Source of the DNA: Dyella marensis
Lineage (GTDB): Bacteria > Pseudomonadota > Gammaproteobacteria > Xanthomonadales > Rhodanobacteraceae
Direction of reading: 5' to 3'
Length of the DNA: 64,000 nucleotides
Assembly (NCBI RefSeq): GCF_900112865.1
Contig: NZ_FONH01000018.1
Location: 31,323-95,322, forward strand
Part shown: piece by piece, positions 8,565-17,246 of the stretch
How positions within the stretch are numbered: position 1 is the first letter of the stretch
Layout of the letters: the number at the start of each line of letters is the position of its first letter
Translations under genes and position numbers: made by a program
Notes under the pieces: generated by a model
The model's database searches: none
What the model saw: the letters and a program-made list of their open reading frames with translations, nothing else
What the model was told of the DNA's origin: nothing

Positions 8565-11027
8565 ATGCGTCGGATGATTCTCGCGGGCCTGGCAGCCCTC
8601 GCCGCCAGCCCCGCCCTGTTCGCCGACACCCCGGCCGCGCTCCCCGCCGGCACGCTCGACCTCGAGACCGTCATGGCCAATCCGGACTGGATCGGCGCCG
8701 CGGTGGAAGCGCCTTACTGGAGCGTCGACGGCCGCAGCCTGTACTACTCGCTGAAGCAGGACGGCAGCAAATTGCGCGACCGCTATCGCGTCGACCTCGC
8801 CAGCGGACGCAGCGAGAAGCTCGGACCGGACGCGCTGGCGCAGGCCGAAGGACCGGCGGTGTTCGACCGCCAGCACCGGCAGGCGGCGTTCCTGCTGCAC
8901 GGCGACGTGTTCCTGGTCGAACCCGGCACGGGCCGCCGGGTGCAGGTCACCCGTACGCCGGAAACCGAGACTTCGCCGCGCTTCTCCAGCGATGGCCGCG
9001 CCTTGCAGTACCGCCAGGGCAAGCAGTGGTTCGTCTACGACATCGCCGCCGGGGTCGCCGCGCCGGCGGCCGTGCTCAACGTGGGCGACGACCCGCGCGG
9101 CAAGCAGCCCGATGCGCTGGGCCGCGACCAGCTGCGCCTGTTCAAGGCGCTGCGCGCGGCCAAGGCGGAAAAGGACGCCGCGCGCGCCAACGAGGAAACC
9201 CTCGCCGCCGCCGATCCGGGCCGCGCGCCGCGCGCGATCTGGCTGGGCGACGTCGGCGAGGTGATCGACACCGAGCTGTCGCCGGACGGGCGCTGGATGC
9301 TGGTGGTCGCCCAGTCCAAGGACGCCAAGGCAGGCAAGACGCCGGAGCTGATGCACTACGTCACCGAGTCCGGTTACGCCGAAACGCAGGCCACGCGTAC
9401 GTATGTCGGTCATCGCGACCCGGTGCCGCAGTCGCTGCTGCTGGTCGACCTGCGCGCGCGCAAGAGCTACCCGCTGGATGCCGGCGCGCTGCCGGGCATC
9501 AAGGACGACCCGCTGAAGGACCTGCGCGCCGGGGCGGTCGCCGCGCTGAACCAGGCCGGCCGCGGCGACGAGGCCAAGGCGCTGAAGGCACCGGAGCAGC
9601 GCGCGGTGCGCATCATCTCCGATGCGGACGACGGCGGCGGTGGCGGCGTTGCCTGGAGCGACGACGGCGGCAACCTGGCCATCCAGCTGCGCGCGATCGA
9701 CAACAAGGACCGCTGGATCGCCACCGTCGATTTCGACCGGCATGCGCTGGTCAACCAGCACCGCCTGACCGACCGCGCCTGGATCAACTGGAACTTCAAC
9801 GATTTCGGCTGGCTCAAGGACGGCCACACGCTGTGGTACCTGAGCGAGGAAACCGGCTGGTCGCAGCTCTATGCCAAGGCTCCGGGCGGCAAGGCGCGTG
9901 CGCTCACCAGCGGCAGGTTCGAGCTCAGCCACCCGGTGCTGAGCGAGGACGGCCAGTGGTTCTACCTGCGCAGCAACCAGGTCGCGCCCTACAGCTACGA
10001 CGTGTACCGCCTGCCGGCCCAGGGCGGCCAGCTCACGCGGGTCACCCAGTACCAGGGCATGGACGATTTCGTGCTCTCGCCGGACGGCCGCCAGCTGGCG
10101 GTGCTGCATTCGGCCCCCTACGTGCTGCCGCAGCTGGCGGTGCAGGACGCGGCCGGCGGCGCACCGCGCGAGCTGACCCAGGGCATGAAGCCGGGCTTCG
10201 CGCAGCGCGCATGGATCGCGCCGAAGATCGTCGGCGTGGCCTCCACGCACGGTGCCGGCACGATCTGGGCGAAGTACTACGGGCCGACTGACGAAGCGGC
10301 GGCGGGTTCAAGGCCGGCGGTGATCTTCGTGCATGGCGCGGGTTATCTGCAGAACGTCACGCTGAGCTGGTCCAACTACTTCCGCGAGCAGATGTTCCAC
10401 AACCTGCTGGTGCAGCGCGGCTACGTGGTGCTGGACATGGACTACCGCGCTTCCGAGGGCTACGGCCGCGACTGGCGCACCGCGATCTACCGGCAGATGG
10501 GTCATCCGGAGCTGGAGGACCTGCTCGACGGCAAGGCCTGGCTGGTCAAGGAACATGGCGTGGATCCGCACCGCGTGGGCATCTACGGCGGCAGCTACGG
10601 CGGCTTCATGACCCTGATGGCGCTGCTGTGCGCGCCGGGCGAATTCGCCGCGGGCGCGGCCTTGCGGCCGGTCAGCGACTGGTCCAGCTACAACCACGAG
10701 TACACCTCGAACATCCTCAACGACCCGCAGCTCGATCCGGAGGCCTACGCGGCCAGCTCGCCGATCGAGTACGCGGACCATCTGCAGGATGCGCTGCTGA
10801 TCGAGCACGGCCTGATCGACGACAATGTGCTGGCCAGCGATTCGATCCGCCTGTACCAGCGCTTCATCGAGCTGCACAAGAAGAATTTCTGGATGTCGCT
10901 GTATCCGATGGAGCGGCACGGCTTCGTCAATCCCGACTCCTGGCACGACGAATACCGCCGGATCGCCGAACTTTTCGACACTTACGTCAAGCCGGCGCCG
11001 GCGCAGGAAGCTGCGATGGGACGCTGA
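8565..11027 (+). CDS. Exported S9 family peptidase (DPP IV/prolyl oligopeptidase type)
   Basis: This 820-residue serine peptidase has a signal peptide ending near ALFA-DTP (residue 21), a beta-propeller-like middle with repeated SPDGR and SWSDDG-like blades (about 50-530), and an alpha/beta hydrolase domain at the C-terminus. The nucleophile is S677 in GIYGGSYGGFM, the aspartate is in HGLIDDNVLASDS and the histidine in MERHGFVNPDSW. By family it removes dipeptides or short peptides, often after proline, in the periplasm. The ATG at 8565 is chosen because it begins the signal peptide; the open frame continues upstream without protein-like character. It is transcribed divergently from the esterase gene. 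Confidence 0.92.
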   Translation: MRRMILAGLAALAASPALFADTPAALPAGTLDLETVMANPDWIGAAVEAPYWSVDGRSLYYSLKQDGSKLRDRYRVDLASGRSEKLGPDALAQAEGPAVFDRQHRQAAFLLHGDVFLVEPGTGRRVQVTRTPETETSPRFSSDGRALQYRQGKQWFVYDIAAGVAAPAAVLNVGDDPRGKQPDALGRDQLRLFKALRAAKAEKDAARANEETLAAADPGRAPRAIWLGDVGEVIDTELSPDGRWMLVVAQSKDAKAGKTPELMHYVTESGYAETQATRTYVGHRDPVPQSLLLVDLRARKSYPLDAGALPGIKDDPLKDLRAGAVAALNQAGRGDEAKALKAPEQRAVRIISDADDGGGGGVAWSDDGGNLAIQLRAIDNKDRWIATVDFDRHALVNQHRLTDRAWINWNFNDFGWLKDGHTLWYLSEETGWSQLYAKAPGGKARALTSGRFELSHPVLSEDGQWFYLRSNQVAPYSYDVYRLPAQGGQLTRVTQYQGMDDFVLSPDGRQLAVLHSAPYVLPQLAVQDAAGGAPRELTQGMKPGFAQRAWIAPKIVGVASTHGAGTIWAKYYGPTDEAAAGSRPAVIFVHGAGYLQNVTLSWSNYFREQMFHNLLVQRGYVVLDMDYRASEGYGRDWRTAIYRQMGHPELEDLLDGKAWLVKEHGVDPHRVGIYGGSYGGFMTLMALLCAPGEFAAGAALRPVSDWSSYNHEYTSNILNDPQLDPEAYAASSPIEYADHLQDALLIEHGLIDDNVLASDSIRLYQRFIELHKKNFWMSLYPMERHGFVNPDSWHDEYRRIAELFDTYVKPAPAQEAAMGR

Positions 11028-11148
11028 TCGCGGCGTTCACGTGGCAGTCGGTCCAGACCCTGTTTTTAGGACAAGTGCTCACATATTCATCACGGATTTC
11101 ACTGATAGAGTGCCGCGGTTCGCGCCAAGGACAACAGGAAGGGCCGAT

Positions 11149-11607
11149 ATGTCGAGTGCACGCAGTCTGGTTAGGGTGGCCCTGTTCGCCGCCCTCGCGG
11201 TTTCCACCTCCGCCATGGCCCGCCAGTTCCCGGCCACTGGCCTCGGCCAGGCCTGGCCCAATGCCAGCGACGTGAGTTCCAGCCCGCGCTGGCATGTCTA
11301 CGTGTTCATCAAGGACGGCGTGCGCTACATCCAGGTCAACGACCTCAACGGCCGCGTGCGCGGCGCCTTCGCCACGGCCAATGGCCAGTCGCTGGTGCTG
11401 CCGATCGGCGTGGATGCGGAGCGCACCTCGGCCGGTCCCAACGCCTCGGCGCTGACCACCGCCGCCACCGGCCAGACCGGCGAGACGGTCTATCGCGACA
11501 ACGACGTGCGCGTCACCGCCCGTCGCCTGCCCGGCGGCAACATGGCATTCGATGCGGATACCACCGGCTGCAACGACCCGGTGGAGTGCAGCACGCACGT
11601 CCAGTAA
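11149..11607 (+). CDS. Small exported protein of unknown function
   Basis: This 152-residue protein has a clear signal peptide, with cleavage likely after SAMA near residue 23. The mature part is Gly/Ala/Thr-rich. It contains a short W-H-V-Y-V-F-I-K-D-G-V segment and two cysteines near the C-terminus (CNDPVEC) that could form a disulfide in the periplasm. I recognise no family. AGGAAGG a few bases upstream of the ATG at 11149 is a plausible ribosome-binding site. The gene stands alone and ends at a strong terminator. Confidence 0.65.
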   Translation: MSSARSLVRVALFAALAVSTSAMARQFPATGLGQAWPNASDVSSSPRWHVYVFIKDGVRYIQVNDLNGRVRGAFATANGQSLVLPIGVDAERTSAGPNASALTTAATGQTGETVYRDNDVRVTARRLPGGNMAFDADTTGCNDPVECSTHVQ

Positions 11608-11628
11608 GCGGCAGGACACGGACAAATG

Positions 11629-11660
11629 AAAAAGGGCGCGCCGATGGGCGCGCCCTTTTT
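11629..11660. terminator. Bidirectional rho-independent terminator
   Basis: GGGCGCGCC and GGCGCGCCC form a perfect nine-base-pair stem around a four-base loop. It is flanked by five A residues on one side and five T residues on the other, so it can end transcription from both convergent neighbours. Confidence 0.92.
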
Positions 11661-11673
11661 CGTTGCAGCTGGC

Positions 11674-13251
11674 TCAGTCCGGATTGTGCAGGATCAGGCT
11701 GACGCGGGTGCCGTACGCCAGCTGGCGCTCGCGCACCTGGCCCTCGAACAGCGCGACCTGGTCGCGGATCGCCTCCAGCCCGGTGCTGGTGGTAGCCAGG
11801 CCCTGCATCAGCTCGCCCCAGCGCACCGAGCGGGCGGCCGTTTCGTCGCGATGGCCATCGATGCGCATCACCACCCAGCGGCGACCGTCGAACGCACCGC
11901 CGCGCAGGCGCACGTGGATCCGGCTGACATCGCGTTCGCCGCACAGGCTGCCGGCGATCTCGCCGATGGTCCGGTACAGCACCAGGTGGATGCCGGGCGA
12001 GAGCTGGCTCAGGCCGCGGCCTTCGATGTCGCAGGTGTAGCCGACGCCCGCCGCTTCCAGCGTGCGCGCCACGGCGCCTTCGCGCAGCGCTGCCGGCAGA
12101 CCGCGCTGGCGCCAGCTCACCGGATGGAGGTTGTCGGCCAGGCGGAACAGCTGATCCTGGTTCAGCGCCGTCTGCAGGCGGTACTGGCGCTCTTCCGCGG
12201 TCGGCACGGTATAGCGCAGGCGCTCCAGCATCAGGTTGTTGGTCTGCTGGATGCTGCCGCGCACCTGCTCGATCGCCATCGCGGTCTGGCGCATGCGCAG
12301 TTCGCCGAGGAACAGCGTGCGCTGGGCGAGGGCCAGCGTCTGGCGCGAGTCGAGGCGCTCCTGCAGGTCGCGCCGGTTGAGCACCGAGATGCGCGCGCCG
12401 AACATCATCATGGTGGAGATGGTGAAGGCGATCAGCACTTCCGCCTGCATCGTGCCGGGATCGAACGCCGCCGGCATGGTGAACACCACCGCGGTGCTGG
12501 CCATGGTTCCGCCGATCGCCACGCCGTACCAGCCATGGCGCAGGGCCAGGAACACCACCGGCACGAACATGGTCATGCGTGCCACCTGGCGGGCCTGGTC
12601 GCCCATGCCGCCGCCGCCGATCCAGGCCAGCAGCATCAGCACCGGCAGCAGGCCGAGCGCGCTTTCCAGGAACAGGCGGCTGTCCATCAGGCGCGTCCAG
12701 CGCTCATGCGCCGGAGTGAGCTGCCACACCTCGCGGATCATCAGCGCCAGCGGCGCCACGGTCAGCACGCCGAGGTAGTTGCCGACCAGCCAGCGTGCGG
12801 CCAGGTCAATGGCCGGAGAACTGGCCGGCTTGATCGACACCGATACCGCGGCGAGGTTGGCTCCCGTCCACACCAGCGAGCAGACCAGCGCGCACAGCAG
12901 CAGCACGCTGATGCGCACATGGTGCCGGCTCTGGAACAGCTGCCAGCGCTCGCGGCAGACGTGGACGATCGGCATCGCCAGCGCGATCGGCGGGATCATC
13001 ATGATCGCCGACCAGGTACCGCCGAAATCGTCCATGCACAGCCATGCGGTATAGCCGAGTGGTCCCAGTTCACCCACGGCGAGCGCGGGCCAGTAGCGCC
13101 GCGGCACCAGCAGCAGGACGGTCAGGCGATAACCGGCGAACAGCACCCAGTACGAAAACGACACCTGGCGCAGCAATACGAATCCCAAGGCGTAAAGCAG
13201 CGCCGCCGCTCCATGGCGTAGCAGAGGATTCTCCACAGCTCTCGATTGCAT
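11674..13251 (-). CDS. MASE1-domain membrane sensor with degenerate histidine-kinase-like C-terminus
   Basis: This 525-residue protein starts with about eight membrane segments resembling a MASE1 sensory domain (for example VSFSYWVLFAGYRLTVLLL and RRYWPALAVGELGPLGY at residues 28-65). A probable coiled-coil linker follows (about 310-360). The C-terminal part resembles NarX-type kinases at LHPVSWRQRGLPAALREG, but the expected N-box asparagine is missing from the LYRTIGEIAGSLCGER segment and no glycine-rich ATP lid is visible. It may sense without phosphorylating. The ATG at 13251 has the Shine-Dalgarno AGGGGAG at proper spacing; an alternative ATG 36 bases upstream has none. Confidence 0.7.
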   Translation of the reverse strand: MQSRAVENPLLRHGAAALLYALGFVLLRQVSFSYWVLFAGYRLTVLLLVPRRYWPALAVGELGPLGYTAWLCMDDFGGTWSAIMMIPPIALAMPIVHVCRERWQLFQSRHHVRISVLLLCALVCSLVWTGANLAAVSVSIKPASSPAIDLAARWLVGNYLGVLTVAPLALMIREVWQLTPAHERWTRLMDSRLFLESALGLLPVLMLLAWIGGGGMGDQARQVARMTMFVPVVFLALRHGWYGVAIGGTMASTAVVFTMPAAFDPGTMQAEVLIAFTISTMMMFGARISVLNRRDLQERLDSRQTLALAQRTLFLGELRMRQTAMAIEQVRGSIQQTNNLMLERLRYTVPTAEERQYRLQTALNQDQLFRLADNLHPVSWRQRGLPAALREGAVARTLEAAGVGYTCDIEGRGLSQLSPGIHLVLYRTIGEIAGSLCGERDVSRIHVRLRGGAFDGRRWVVMRIDGHRDETAARSVRWGELMQGLATTSTGLEAIRDQVALFEGQVRERQLAYGTRVSLILHNPD

Positions 13252-13644
13252 CCCGGCTCCCCTGAGCTTGTTTGGACGGATAGCCATGTATGTGAAGGCC
13301 GCCGCCTGCGGATACAGCAAATTATCGAATGGGACAGCGCTTGCCGTGAAACCGTGGTGAAGGATTCCATGAGCATCGGTAACGTTATCGCAAGGCGCGT
13401 GGACTTCCCCGGTCCGACCTTGTTCAGCGCCCCGGAACCGCGACCCTCCCGCCGGCCGGAACGACGCCCGTTTGTACTGCGAGCGGCCGCGACATATCGC
13501 CGATCTCGTCGCAATTGAGCAGGTGCGGCAGCCCAAAAGGCATGACAGTGCATTCACTTACGTGAAACTTTCGGTCTGTGCGCCGCTTCGGCGGGCGGGG
13601 CCTCGTGCCACAATGAGCGCGATCCGGTCGATATCCCCGCCTTC
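13252..13644. other. Intergenic region between the MASE1 sensor gene and the small basic-tailed gene
   Basis: This 393-base stretch separates two divergent genes and must hold both promoters. Apart from the AGGGGAG ribosome-binding site for the MASE1 gene at about 13256-13262, I see no convincing promoter pair, operator or RNA structure in it. Confidence 0.5.
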
Positions 13645-13917
13645 ATGACCATCCAGAAAGACGCATACCGGCGCTTCCAGGAAGAGCTCGCCGCGTTGGA
13701 CCAAAAGCAGGAAGCGGATGCAGGCAAGCCTACCGGCGCCACGCGGATGGCGCGGGCGCGCGAGGATTTCCTCGAACTGTGCAAGCGCTACGACCTGTCC
13801 GTGGCGGACGTGGTCGCGTTCTTCCCTGAAGAAGACGGCATCGGCTACCTGCAGGGCCTGATCGCCGCCAGGGACGCCAGGCCGCGGCGCGGCCGCAAGC
13901 CGAAGGCGTCGCCCTGA
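13645..13917 (+). CDS. Small protein with AT-hook-like basic tail, possibly nucleoid-associated
   Basis: This 90-residue protein has a charged helical N-terminal half (FQEELAALDQKQEAD), a conserved-looking middle (FLELCKRYDLSVADVVAFFPEEDG) and a basic end, RPRRGRKPKASP, similar to an AT-hook. The layout of oligomerising helix plus basic tail recalls H-NS/MvaT-like nucleoid proteins, but the typical H-NS C-terminal DNA-binding signature is absent, so that link is only an inference. It is flanked by the convergent AraC regulator, whose stop codon lies eight bases away. No good ribosome-binding site is visible. Confidence 0.6.
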   Translation: MTIQKDAYRRFQEELAALDQKQEADAGKPTGATRMARAREDFLELCKRYDLSVADVVAFFPEEDGIGYLQGLIAARDARPRRGRKPKASP

Positions 13918-13924
13918 GGCTGGC

Positions 13925-14779
13925 TCAGGCGATCACCGCCTGCGGATCGAAATAGCGCCCGGGCGACAGCCCGAAGCTGCGCTTGAACATCGCCACGAAG
14001 GCGCTGACGCTGGCGTAGCCCAGCGCATCGGCCACGCTGGCCACCGCCTCGCCAGAGGCCAGCCGCTCCAGCGCCCGCGCCAGCCGCGCCTGCTGGCGCC
14101 ATTGCGCGAAGCTGCTGCCGGTCTCGTAGCGGAACAGGCGCGTCACCGTGCGTGGCGACAGGCCGGCCCAGGCGGCCCATTCCTCCAGCGTGCGCACGTC
14201 GTCCGGGTGTTCCAGCACCGCGTGGGCGATGCGCAGCAGGCGGCGGTCGCTGGGCAGCACCAGGTGCAGCGGTTCTTCCGGCGCGCGGCGCATTTCGTCC
14301 ATGAGCACGGCGAGCAGGCGTTCCTGTTCCTCCGCCAGCGGCTGCATCGGCGACCAGGTGGCTGCGCGCAGCACCAGGGCGCGCATCAGTTCGTTGCCAT
14401 TGAGCACGCAGGTCCGCCCCGGCAGCCCGGCCGAGGCGTCGGGCGCGACGTAGACGCCCCAGCCCTGGGTGGCCTCGGATACGCGCACCGTATGCAGCTC
14501 GCCCGGCGGCAGCCAGCCCACGCGGTGCGGTGGCAGGGTCCAGGCGCCGTAGGCGGTGCGCACGCTGATCAGGCCTTTTTCCAGATAGAAGAACTGGCCG
14601 CGCACATGGCTGTGCCAGTCCGATTCCACGGTGTGGAAGGCCTTGTTCTCACCCATGCCGTTGAGCACGTAGGCGATCAGATCGGGGCCTTCGGCGCTTT
14701 CCAGCCAGTGGAAGTGTTCGATGGTGCCGTGCGGAGTCTGACCCATGGCGATATATCGAATGACGGGTTCTAGATACAA
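13925..14779 (-). CDS. AraC family transcriptional regulator with cupin sensor
   Basis: This 284-residue regulator has an N-terminal cupin-like AraC-binding domain (HSHVRGQFFYLEKG, then LPPHRVGWLPPGELHTV) at about residues 30-120. The C-terminal double helix-turn-helix lies at about 185-280 (LEEWAAWAGLSPRTVTRLFR, then VASVADALGYASVSAFVAMF). The layout resembles NimR/YdiP-type regulators that control exporters. The TTG at 14779 is preceded by a good AGAGGG ribosome-binding site at five bases; the ATG at 14746 lacks one, so I prefer TTG. It is divergent from the small gene leading to the efflux operon. Confidence 0.9.
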   Translation of the reverse strand: MYLEPVIRYIAMGQTPHGTIEHFHWLESAEGPDLIAYVLNGMGENKAFHTVESDWHSHVRGQFFYLEKGLISVRTAYGAWTLPPHRVGWLPPGELHTVRVSEATQGWGVYVAPDASAGLPGRTCVLNGNELMRALVLRAATWSPMQPLAEEQERLLAVLMDEMRRAPEEPLHLVLPSDRRLLRIAHAVLEHPDDVRTLEEWAAWAGLSPRTVTRLFRYETGSSFAQWRQQARLARALERLASGEAVASVADALGYASVSAFVAMFKRSFGLSPGRYFDPQAVIA

Positions 14780-14927
14780 ATTGTCCCTCTGACGATATCA
14801 GGCCATTCGGGGCTCCGCCTAGGCTTATGTACGGCGCCTACCCCGGGCGCGACGTCCCATCGCCACGCGCGGTCACGCCGGAGCCTCCGCGGACGTCCTA
14901 TCTGCAAACTTCCATAAGGAGACCGGC

Positions 14928-15200
14928 ATGTCCGCCAACGACTCGCCGTCCATTCCGATGGACGCCGCCGAAGCCCTGACCCGCTTCGTGGTCAGCGCCC
15001 AGCTGATGCTCGACCCGCTCACCCCGGAAAGCCTGCGCCGCCAGGTGGAACCGAAACTGCTGGATACGCTCCCGGCCCTGCAGGCGCTGGGCGTGTTCGA
15101 CCTGTTCGCCATCCGCGATCCGGCCTTGGCCGCGCTGGTGGCGGACGAACTGGCGGCACGGCGCGCGTCGGTGCGACCGCGACCGCTGGCAGCCGCCTGA
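14928..15200 (+). CDS. Small alpha-helical protein of unknown function
   Basis: This 90-residue protein has no signal peptide or membrane segment and is rich in Leu and Ala. A central helix-forming region (LTPESLRRQVEPKLLDTLPALQALGVFDLF) is followed by a Pro/Arg/Ala tail. I recognise no family. A strong Shine-Dalgarno AAGGAG lies eight bases before the ATG at 14928, which supports real translation. It sits between the divergent AraC regulator and the marR operon, 75 bases ahead of marR, and may be the AraC protein's target. Confidence 0.55.
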   Translation: MSANDSPSIPMDAAEALTRFVVSAQLMLDPLTPESLRRQVEPKLLDTLPALQALGVFDLFAIRDPALAALVADELAARRASVRPRPLAAA

Positions 15201-15221
15201 ATATTTGCGGGGGCAGAATAT
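15201..15221. promoter_or_regulatory. Imperfect palindrome upstream of marR, possible second operator
   Basis: ATATTTG and AGAATAT flank a seven-base GC-rich centre. The left half equals that of the main palindrome 30 bases downstream, which suggests a second, weaker MarR-protein site. This is inferred from symmetry only. Confidence 0.4.
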
Positions 15222-15230
15222 GCCTTCCAT

Positions 15231-15250
15231 ATATTTGCCTTGACAAATAT
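15231..15250. promoter_or_regulatory. Perfect palindrome, probable MarR operator
   Basis: ATATTTG and CAAATAT are exact inverted copies separated by six bases, the size and shape of a MarR-family dimer site. The -35 box of the marR promoter lies inside it, so binding would block RNA polymerase and give autorepression of the whole efflux operon. Confidence 0.75.
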
Positions 15251-15267
15251 TTGATCGGCAATAGAAT
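15240..15267 (+). promoter_or_regulatory. Sigma70 promoter of the marR-efflux operon
   Basis: A perfect -35 TTGACA at 15240-15245 and a -10 TAGAAT at 15262-15267 are 16 bases apart. Transcription should start near 15274, about the position of the ATG at 15276, so the marR message would be leaderless or nearly so. No Shine-Dalgarno sequence precedes the ATG, which fits. Confidence 0.8.
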
Positions 15268-15275
15268 GCGCGGCT

Positions 15276-15725
15276 ATGAATTCTTCGACCCCCCAGATGC
15301 AGGAAGGCATCGGCATGCTGCTGGCCGCCGTGCGCACGGAAATCGTCCGCAGCATGGAGGCCGAACTCGCCGCCAAGGGCATCGAGCTGCGCTACACCCA
15401 GTTCCTGATCCTCAAGCGGCTGTCCTCGCTGGGGCCGATCACCGCGGGCGAACTGGCCCGCTCGATCGAACTGGACGGCGGCGCCATGACCCGCCAGCTC
15501 GACCAGCTCGAAGGCAAGGGCTACCTGCGCCGCCGTCCGCATGAACAAGACCGGCGCGCGCTGCGCATCGAGCTGACCGAGGCCGGCCAAGCGATGACGC
15601 AGGAGCTGATGAACTGCAACGAGCGGGTTCTGAAAGCCGCCCAGCGCTCGCTGGACGAGACCGAACAGCAGCAGTTGCGCGACTACCTCACGCGCGTGCT
15701 CCAGGCACTGCGCGACAGGCATTGA
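15276..15725 (+). CDS. MarR family transcriptional regulator of the efflux operon
   Basis: This 149-residue winged-helix repressor shows the MarR core: TQFLILKRLSSLGPITAGEL with the recognition helix in GGAMTRQLDQLEGKGYL (about residues 68-87), then the wing RRRPHEQDRRALRIELTEAG. Dimerisation helices are at both ends. It is the first gene of a four-gene unit with an outer-membrane channel, an EmrA-like adaptor and an EmrB-like pump, so it most likely represses the operon until a toxic ligand binds. The promoter-overlapping palindrome upstream supports autoregulation. Confidence 0.93.
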   Translation: MNSSTPQMQEGIGMLLAAVRTEIVRSMEAELAAKGIELRYTQFLILKRLSSLGPITAGELARSIELDGGAMTRQLDQLEGKGYLRRRPHEQDRRALRIELTEAGQAMTQELMNCNERVLKAAQRSLDETEQQQLRDYLTRVLQALRDRH

Positions 15726-15755
15726 TTCACCACTTCACTTTCTGGACTTAAGACC

Positions 15756-17234
15756 ATGCGTCTGCACATTACGGCGGCGGCGATCGGACTGAGCCTGGCC
15801 CTGGCCGGCTGCGTCAGCAGCGGCGGCCTGCATCCGTCCGGCACGCTCGCGGAAGCGTCCTCGCTCAAGAGCGAGCGCAGCCTTCAGGGCATCGAGGTCT
15901 CGCCGGCGGCCTGGCCGCAGCAGGACTGGTGGACCGCGCTGGGCGACAGCCAGCTCGACGCGCTGATCGGCGAAGCGCTGCAGGACAACCCCAGCCTGGC
16001 CGCCGCCGATGCGCGCGCGCAGCAGGCCCAGGCCGCGGCGGGCATCGCCGATGCCGCGCGCGGCCCGACGGTGAACGCCGGCGCCAGCATCGCGGGCGCC
16101 CGTCTGCCGGATGGCCTGATCGCGCCCGAAGGCCATTTCGCCTGGGCCAAGTACGGCTACGCCAGCTTCAACTGGGGCCTGGACCTGTGGGGCGGCAAGC
16201 GCGCCGCGTGGGAAGCCGCGCTGGGCCAGGCGCGCGCCGCCGAGATCGACCGCCAGGCCGCGCGCATCCAGCTGTCCACCAACGTAGCCCGCGCCTACAC
16301 CCAGCTCGGCTATGCCTATGCGCAGCAGGACGTGGCCAAGGCCGAACTCGAACGCGCCGACAACGCGCGCGAGCTCACCCGCCAGCGCGTCGCCGCCGGC
16401 ATCGACAACCAGCTGCAGCTCAAGCAGGCCGACACCGAAGTCGCCTCCGCCGAGCAGCAGCGCGTCGCGGCGGACCGTTCCATCGATGCCGCGCGCTCGG
16501 CGCTGTCCGTGCTGCTCGGCAAGGGTCCGGACCGCGGCCTGGACATCGCCCGTCCGCAGGTGCTCAAGCCGGCCGCACTGGCGGTGCCGGGCAACCTGTC
16601 GGTGGACCTGATCGGCCATCGCGCCGACCTGGTCGCCGCACGCTGGCGCGTCGAGGCGGCGAGCAGGGACATCAAGGTCGCCAAGAGCGAATTCATGCCC
16701 GACGTCAGCATCGGCGCCATGGCCGGCCTGCTGAACCTGGGTGGCGGCAACCTCTTCAGCATGAGGAACCGCTTCTACGAGCTGGCGCCCTCGATCAGCC
16801 TGCCGATCTTCGACGGCGGCCGCCTGCGCGCCAACCTGGCCGGCAAGGACGCGCAGTACGACCTGGCGGTGGCGCAGTACAACCAGACCCTGGTCGCCGC
16901 CACCAACGAAGTGGCCGACGACTACAACGCGCTGCAGTCCTCGCAGCAGCAGATCGACGCGCAGCAGCGCGCGCTGGATGCGGCCACGCAGGCCTGGCAG
17001 CTGTCCGGGCAGCGCTACAAGGCCGGCATCGGCAACTACCTCGAGGCACTGATCGTGCGCCAGCAGCTGCTGCAGGCACAGCAGCGCATGGCCTCGCTGC
17101 AGGCGCAGCAGGTGGACCTCTCGGTGCAGCTGATCCAGGCGCTCGGCGGCGGCTTCCGTCCGCACGGCGACGCGCATGCGCTGGCCGACGCGCCGGCCGC
17201 CTCCTCTTCTTCCTCTTCCGCACGCTCTCTCTGA
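15756..17234 (+). CDS. Efflux outer-membrane lipoprotein channel (NodT/OprM type)
   Basis: This 492-residue protein is the outer-membrane factor of a tripartite efflux system. It has a lipoprotein signal with lipobox LAGC (lipidated cysteine at about residue 19). Two OEP repeats follow, each with long helical hairpins (for example RAYTQLGYAYAQQDVAKAEL and VADDYNALQSSQQQIDAQQR) and short barrel strands such as PSISLPIFDGGRL. The C-terminus ends in a serine-rich stretch. It lies 30 bases after marR and 12 bases before the adaptor gene, so the channel, adaptor and pump should be made together. Confidence 0.93.
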   Translation: MRLHITAAAIGLSLALAGCVSSGGLHPSGTLAEASSLKSERSLQGIEVSPAAWPQQDWWTALGDSQLDALIGEALQDNPSLAAADARAQQAQAAAGIADAARGPTVNAGASIAGARLPDGLIAPEGHFAWAKYGYASFNWGLDLWGGKRAAWEAALGQARAAEIDRQAARIQLSTNVARAYTQLGYAYAQQDVAKAELERADNARELTRQRVAAGIDNQLQLKQADTEVASAEQQRVAADRSIDAARSALSVLLGKGPDRGLDIARPQVLKPAALAVPGNLSVDLIGHRADLVAARWRVEAASRDIKVAKSEFMPDVSIGAMAGLLNLGGGNLFSMRNRFYELAPSISLPIFDGGRLRANLAGKDAQYDLAVAQYNQTLVAATNEVADDYNALQSSQQQIDAQQRALDAATQAWQLSGQRYKAGIGNYLEALIVRQQLLQAQQRMASLQAQQVDLSVQLIQALGGGFRPHGDAHALADAPAASSSSSSARSL

Positions 17235-17246
17235 AGGCTTTTCGCC

